NCBI GenBank assembly: GCA_018817905.1
Contig: JAHISS010000073.1
Location: forward strand, 1 to 9,551
From: Nanobdellota archaeon
Lineage (GTDB): Archaea > Nanobdellota > Nanobdellia > Pacearchaeales > GW2011-AR1
Direction of reading: 5' to 3'
DNA length: 9,551 bases
Part shown: one piece after another, positions 6,621-9,551 of the stretch
How positions within the stretch are numbered: the first letter of the stretch is position 1
Layout: every line of letters begins with the position of its first letter
Notes under the pieces: model-generated
The model's input: the letters and a program-made list of their open reading frames with translations, nothing else
Database searches by the model: none
What the model was told of the DNA's origin: nothing
Program-made: the position numbers and the translations under genes

Positions 6621-8172
6621 TTTCGTCTCCCTCTGAATATTCTAATTCTTCTTCATCAGAATCTTTGTTTAAATTCATAGGTCTTATCATCTTTTCTATA
6701 AAATCAATTTCTTTTTTGGTTAGATTATATTTTTTATAAAGTTCTTCATCTGTCCAAGATTTTGAGAAGTCTTGCATTGGGATGAATGAATAAACTTTTG
6801 AAGTTGTATCTTGAGTAACTTTTCTCAAACCTAACAAAAAATGAAAGAATTTAGTTTGGGTATAAGAAAGAACATTTTCAGTTTCTTTTTTTGTAGAATA
6901 AGGTCCAATTAAAACATAAGTTTCTGTACAAATAGAATTTGGTTCTCCTATAACCGGTTTTAACCAATCTTTTTCAATATTTCCAATACCAATAGCTTTA
7001 GGAATATAAAGTTTCCACTTAGATATCCAATCTTTATTTTTTACTATTTCAAGATCTTTAGGTATATAACCTATAACTTGATTCCCATAAATCTTAATTG
7101 AGTCTTTTTCTCCTGTCGGAAGAAAATTATTAAAATTAGTTGGTAAATCGAAAGGTTTTCTTGAACTAACTTGAGAACTAAAAGATTTTTCTTTTTTTGA
7201 CATTACTTTTTTTAATATCTCAATTGCCCAATTATGCCTAATAAAAACATCGCAGTTTTCTTCAAGAAGAGGTCTCTCCATTTCAGACACGATTTCATTT
7301 TCTTTATGAGTGATAACCTTGCATAGTCCTGAATTATCTCTATCCCATAAAAAATAACAAACTCCTCCTTTAATCTCTACACCAGGAAAACATTCTGAAG
7401 CATTTAAAAAATCATGAAGAATTCTTAATCGGTTATCTTTAAGCATTTTATCTCTAAACTCATCTAATCCTTTTCCTCCTGCAAACCAACGAGAAGGAAT
7501 AATCATTGTTAAAAATCTTGGATTAAGTTTTTTTGCTTGTTCTACAAATTTATGATAGAGCGGTATTGCACTTGCTTGTGCTCCACCATCGCTCATTTGA
7601 TAAGGTGGATTTCCAACGATTACATCGAATTTCATTTTTAATATCTCCTCTGGTTTAATAGCATGTATAAATTCATAAGCATGTGATTCAAGTTCTTTAT
7701 CCCTATTTGTCTCCCAAACTTCTTCACTTGCTCCGCAATATATACATCTCCCATTTTTAAAAGTGTGTTCGGTATTAAAAAACCTTATGTTTCCTTCAGG
7801 TTTCTTAAAGTCTGTGCAAATTGAATATTTTCCTCTGGCATTTTTTGAACAATACGCACTTCTTCTTGATATAAGTGAAGTTAATTCTGTTATCGCAATT
7901 GCATAAAGTTGATTTTTAAAAATATGATTTATTCTTTTTTGCTTATCTGGTATTTTCTTTTCTAAGCCCTTATTTAATCTCTTTGCAATTTCCCTTAAAA
8001 AAACTCCTGTTTTTGAAACAGGGTCTAAAAATTTGATATTTTTATCACTCCAAATTTTTTGAGGAAGTAAATCTAACATTTCATTAACTATTCTTGGGGG
8101 AGTAAAAACTTCATCATTACTTAAACTTGCAAGACAAGTCAAAATATCTGGGTTATAATTAACATTTATCAT
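6601..8172 (-). CDS. Eco57I-type N6-adenine DNA methyltransferase, catalytic (NPPY) subunit
   Basis: A 523-residue protein. 'DEVFTPPRIVNEMLDLLP' at 20-37 is the motif X region. The SAM motif I position reads DPVSKTG (50-56), lacking the usual acidic/Gly-rich D-P-A-C-G-x-G. The catalytic motif IV is intact: VGNPPY ending at Y191, followed by the expected 'FVEQAKKLNPRFLTMIIPS'. An insert between motifs I and IV carries C108, C119, H136, C143 and C146, probably a zinc ribbon. The C-terminal half (about 300-495) should hold target recognition. The last 20 residues are strongly acidic. From memory, the K-x-G form of motif I is typical of this family, so it is not decay. Its partner is the upstream short SAM-binding subunit (ATGA overlap), and the helicase gene follows. 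Expected reaction: SAM-dependent methylation of adenine N6 in a specific DNA site, protecting host DNA. Confidence 0.9.
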   Translation of the reverse strand: MINVNYNPDILTCLASLSNDEVFTPPRIVNEMLDLLPQKIWSDKNIKFLDPVSKTGVFLREIAKRLNKGLEKKIPDKQKRINHIFKNQLYAIAITELTSLISRRSAYCSKNARGKYSICTDFKKPEGNIRFFNTEHTFKNGRCIYCGASEEVWETNRDKELESHAYEFIHAIKPEEILKMKFDVIVGNPPYQMSDGGAQASAIPLYHKFVEQAKKLNPRFLTMIIPSRWFAGGKGLDEFRDKMLKDNRLRILHDFLNASECFPGVEIKGGVCYFLWDRDNSGLCKVITHKENEIVSEMERPLLEENCDVFIRHNWAIEILKKVMSKKEKSFSSQVSSRKPFDLPTNFNNFLPTGEKDSIKIYGNQVIGYIPKDLEIVKNKDWISKWKLYIPKAIGIGNIEKDWLKPVIGEPNSICTETYVLIGPYSTKKETENVLSYTQTKFFHFLLGLRKVTQDTTSKVYSFIPMQDFSKSWTDEELYKKYNLTKKEIDFIEKMIRPMNLNKDSDEEELEYSEGDENGSEDE

Positions 8173-8822
8173 CTTTTCAAATCCATGTAATTAATAAGAG
8201 GATAATCTTTTAAAACATTTGGTAAAATTACTCTTTCTCCTGTTTCTTTATCTGTAGTATAAATTCTGTCGAGAGTCCAATCTTTTTCAGGAGTAAAAAT
8301 ATCCTTAAAAGAATATTCTTTTTGTTTTAATCTTGAGTCATTATAAGGCATAGACCATTCAGAAAAAACTAACGGATTCCCTTTTTTATTCTTCATTGTT
8401 AAAGCATCTCCACAAACAACATTCTTCTCGAGTATTATTTTCAAAACCTCCAAAAATCTTTCATTTATATTTTTTTTAAAAATTTTTTTATATTTTTCAA
8501 GAAATATTCCAAATAATCTATTTCTACACTCTTCAACATTATCTTCAAGGATGTCTATCCCATAAATACTAGAAATAACAACAACAGAATATCTCTCATA
8601 ATCATGTTGACTTTTACTATATCTCTCTTTTAGAATCTTTAACTTTCTATTTAGTACTTCAGCAAGAAAATTTCCATTCCCGCAAGCAGGTTCTAAAAAT
8701 CTTGAATCCAATCTTTCGGTTTCTTGTTTAACCAAATCTAACATTGCATTTACTTCTCTCTCATGTGTAAAAACCTCCCCATGGTCTGTTACTCTTTTTC
8801 TATGTTTTATTTGTGCATTCAT
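8169..8822 (-). CDS. Short SAM-binding methyltransferase subunit of the R-M system
   Basis: A 217-residue protein with 'GEVFTHEREVNAMLDL' (15-30, motif X region), a textbook SAM motif I EPACGNGNFL (44-53), 'IYGIDILEDNVEE' with D90 (motif II) and VVCGDAL (135-141, motif III). Where the catalytic NPPY should follow there is instead FSEWSMPY (153-160), which is typical of this short 'subunit M' family as I remember it. The chain ends at 217 residues without a target-recognition domain. It therefore binds SAM well but probably cannot methylate alone, and most likely works as a heterodimer with the NPPY subunit encoded next, to which it is coupled by an ATGA overlap. It also overlaps the upstream DUF365-like gene by ATGA. 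Alternative: an inactive structural subunit that stabilises its partner. Confidence 0.88.
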   Translation of the reverse strand: MNAQIKHRKRVTDHGEVFTHEREVNAMLDLVKQETERLDSRFLEPACGNGNFLAEVLNRKLKILKERYSKSQHDYERYSVVVISSIYGIDILEDNVEECRNRLFGIFLEKYKKIFKKNINERFLEVLKIILEKNVVCGDALTMKNKKGNPLVFSEWSMPYNDSRLKQKEYSFKDIFTPEKDWTLDRIYTTDKETGERVILPNVLKDYPLINYMDLKR

Positions 8823-9274
8823 TTTATTTTATTTTTTCCAAATATGATTTTTTTATTTTTATTTGTGATATAAGTTCCTTGCATGGTTATGGGTACAGAT
8901 ACCTTTATTTCAGTGGGATACAAAACAGGATTTTCGAGCTCTAAGACCTGTGCTTTTTTTAATTCTCTACCCTCAGCATAAAGTCTAAGTTCAGATTCAG
9001 AAATCATGAGATTCTTTTTATACTTCCTTAAAATCTCATTTAAATCTAAATATTCTACTTTTTTAATTTTTGCTTCACCAATAACACTTTTATTTAAACC
9101 AGAAGCATAAATATACAACTTTTTACCTTTTTCTAATCTAACCTTGGTTTTTCTTGTAGGTTCATGGGGAAGATATTTAACAAATATTTTTTTATTCTTT
9201 TCCAAAATGTTTATAGCTATTTCTTCCGGTAAGGCATAGATTACTCCTTCGATTTTATCATTTGACTTTACCAT
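8819..9274 (-). CDS. DUF365-like PUA-fold protein heading the R-M operon
   Basis: A 151-residue protein. 'GVIYALPEEIA' (10-20), 'KKLYIYASGL...VIGEAKIKKVE' (51-74), a 'LRKYKKNLMISESEL' helix (82-96) and the final 'VPITMQGTYIT' (127-137) match my memory of DUF365, an archaeal family with a PUA/ASCH-like beta barrel. PUA, ASCH and EVE barrels bind nucleic acid, and several read modified bases. No catalytic site is visible. It is the first gene of the operon, overlaps the SAM-binding subunit by 4 nt (ATGA), and is preceded by a TATA-like box, so it is surely co-expressed with the R-M genes. A role as a reader of methylated or otherwise modified DNA is inferred. Alternatively it is a host RNA-binding or modification protein next to which the island inserted. 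The ATG at 9274 fits the promoter spacing. Confidence 0.65.
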   Translation of the reverse strand: MVKSNDKIEGVIYALPEEIAINILEKNKKIFVKYLPHEPTRKTKVRLEKGKKLYIYASGLNKSVIGEAKIKKVEYLDLNEILRKYKKNLMISESELRLYAEGRELKKAQVLELENPVLYPTEIKVSVPITMQGTYITNKNKKIIFGKNKIK

Positions 9275-9294
9275 AATAAATTAAGAAATAGTGC

Positions 9295-9304
9295 GTATAA
9301 AAAA
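9295..9304 (-). promoter_or_regulatory. TATA-like box for the R-M operon, overlapping a T-run
   Basis: The minus strand reads TTTTTTATAC, with the TTTTTATA core centred about 25-26 nt before the ATG of the DUF365-like gene. This is the expected distance of an archaeal TATA box for a leaderless transcript. It lies in the 42-base gap after the metallophosphoesterase stop, and its six T could also serve as that gene's terminator. No Shine-Dalgarno sequence precedes the ATG, in line with leaderless translation. Confidence 0.5.
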
Positions 9305-9316
9305 TTATGCTCTTCT

Positions 9317-9551
9317 TTAAGATTTAGGTATACCAATCTGTTTCTCCAATTCCTCCAAAAGCACAGGATCATAATTTGTTTGCTCAACACTTACATTAAT
9401 TCCACTCACGCTTTCTTTTTCATGAATATGTCCATGAACATTAATGCAATCTTTAGGAATTTCTTTCTTTGGAATTGGCCTGTGACTAAAAATAATATTT
9501 CCTATCTGCAATGAGTCTCTCACAACAATAAATTCTTTGATAACCTTATCA
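9317..9551 (-). CDS. Calcineurin-like metallophosphoesterase, C-terminal part (cut by the window edge)
   Basis: The reading frame stays open to the right edge of the window, so only about the last 77 codons are visible; a GTG at 9523 is not a convincing start. The visible segment has 'IIFSHRP' followed by 'INVHGHIHE', the late metal-binding GHxH motif of calcineurin-like phosphoesterases, and then 'GINVSVEQTNYDPVLLEEL', a typical C-terminal strand and helix of the AQ1575-like/YfcE-like group. The early motifs (DxH, GDxxD, GNHD) should lie beyond the edge. These enzymes hydrolyse phosphodiesters or phosphomonoesters with two metal ions; the substrate cannot be told. It ends 42 bases before the DUF365-like gene on the same strand and is probably a host gene flanking the defence island. 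Confidence 0.85.
   Translation of the reverse strand, partial: DKVIKEFIVVRDSLQIGNIIFSHRPIPKKEIPKDCINVHGHIHEKESVSGINVSVEQTNYDPVLLEELEKQIGIPKS

Noticed and set aside
5595..6739. Further plus-strand frames opposite the helicase and methyltransferase
   Set aside because: Antisense to strongly conserved domains; the products have no motifs and no start signals.
247..9274. BREX, DISARM or type I R-M assignment
   Set aside because: There is no PglZ, BrxC or DrmA/B and no HsdS-like specificity subunit; the trio of split methyltransferase and GIY-YIG helicase is a different type.
1..9551. Insertion sequence, integrase, inverted terminal repeats or tRNA attachment site
   Set aside because: I read both strands and found no transposase or integrase motif, no tRNA and no clear long repeats; shorter degenerate repeats would need a computed dot plot.

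Overview
This is an AT-rich window with compact, overlapping genes. Nearly all coding capacity is on the minus strand. It reads as an antiviral/mobile defence island in an archaeal genome. A DPANN archaeon (Woesearchaeota/Pacearchaeota type) is my best inference. The reasons are a DUF365-like PUA-fold gene (a family I know mainly from archaea), a small winged-helix gene of a kind common in DPANN genomes, few convincing Shine-Dalgarno sites, and TATA-like boxes about 25 nt upstream of ATG codons as expected for leaderless archaeal transcripts. No rRNA, tRNA or CRISPR array is visible, so the taxonomic placement is inference only.

Layout, read in the direction of minus-strand transcription (right to left): the right edge holds the 3' part of a calcineurin-like metallophosphoesterase (9317-9551), probably a host gene. 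A TATA-like box (9295-9304) then precedes block 1. Block 1 is a tightly coupled restriction-modification operon: a DUF365-like gene (8819-9274), a short SAM-binding methyltransferase subunit (8169-8822), an Eco57I-type N6-adenine methyltransferase subunit with NPPY (6601-8172), and a GIY-YIG/SF2-helicase fusion that is the likely restriction subunit (4071-6620). The first three genes join through 4-nt ATGA overlaps and the last junction is a 20-nt overlap. Both methyltransferase genes are incomplete in complementary ways: one has a good SAM motif and no NPPY, the other has NPPY and a degenerate SAM motif.

At the junction between blocks (3972-4074) lies a tiny, apparently frameshifted remnant that resembles the C-terminal tail of Eco57I/TaqI-type methyltransferases. 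It suggests a lost or replaced gene.

Block 2 runs in the same direction: a four-helix membrane protein (3463-3975), a Cas4/RecB-like PD-(D/E)XK nuclease with a possible Fe-S cysteine set (2814-3461), a HEPN-domain probable RNase (2299-2817), and a large MORC/MutL-like GHKL ATPase with a C-terminal PD-(D/E)XK nuclease domain (247-2253). The last gene appears to have its own TATA-like box. A short plus-strand winged-helix gene (2-232) converges on the end of this block.

Together the two blocks look like a restriction-modification system (modify self, cleave and translocate on non-self) with a second set of nuclease, RNase and ATPase genes that could act as a separate or back-up system. No function for block 2 as a unit is known to me.
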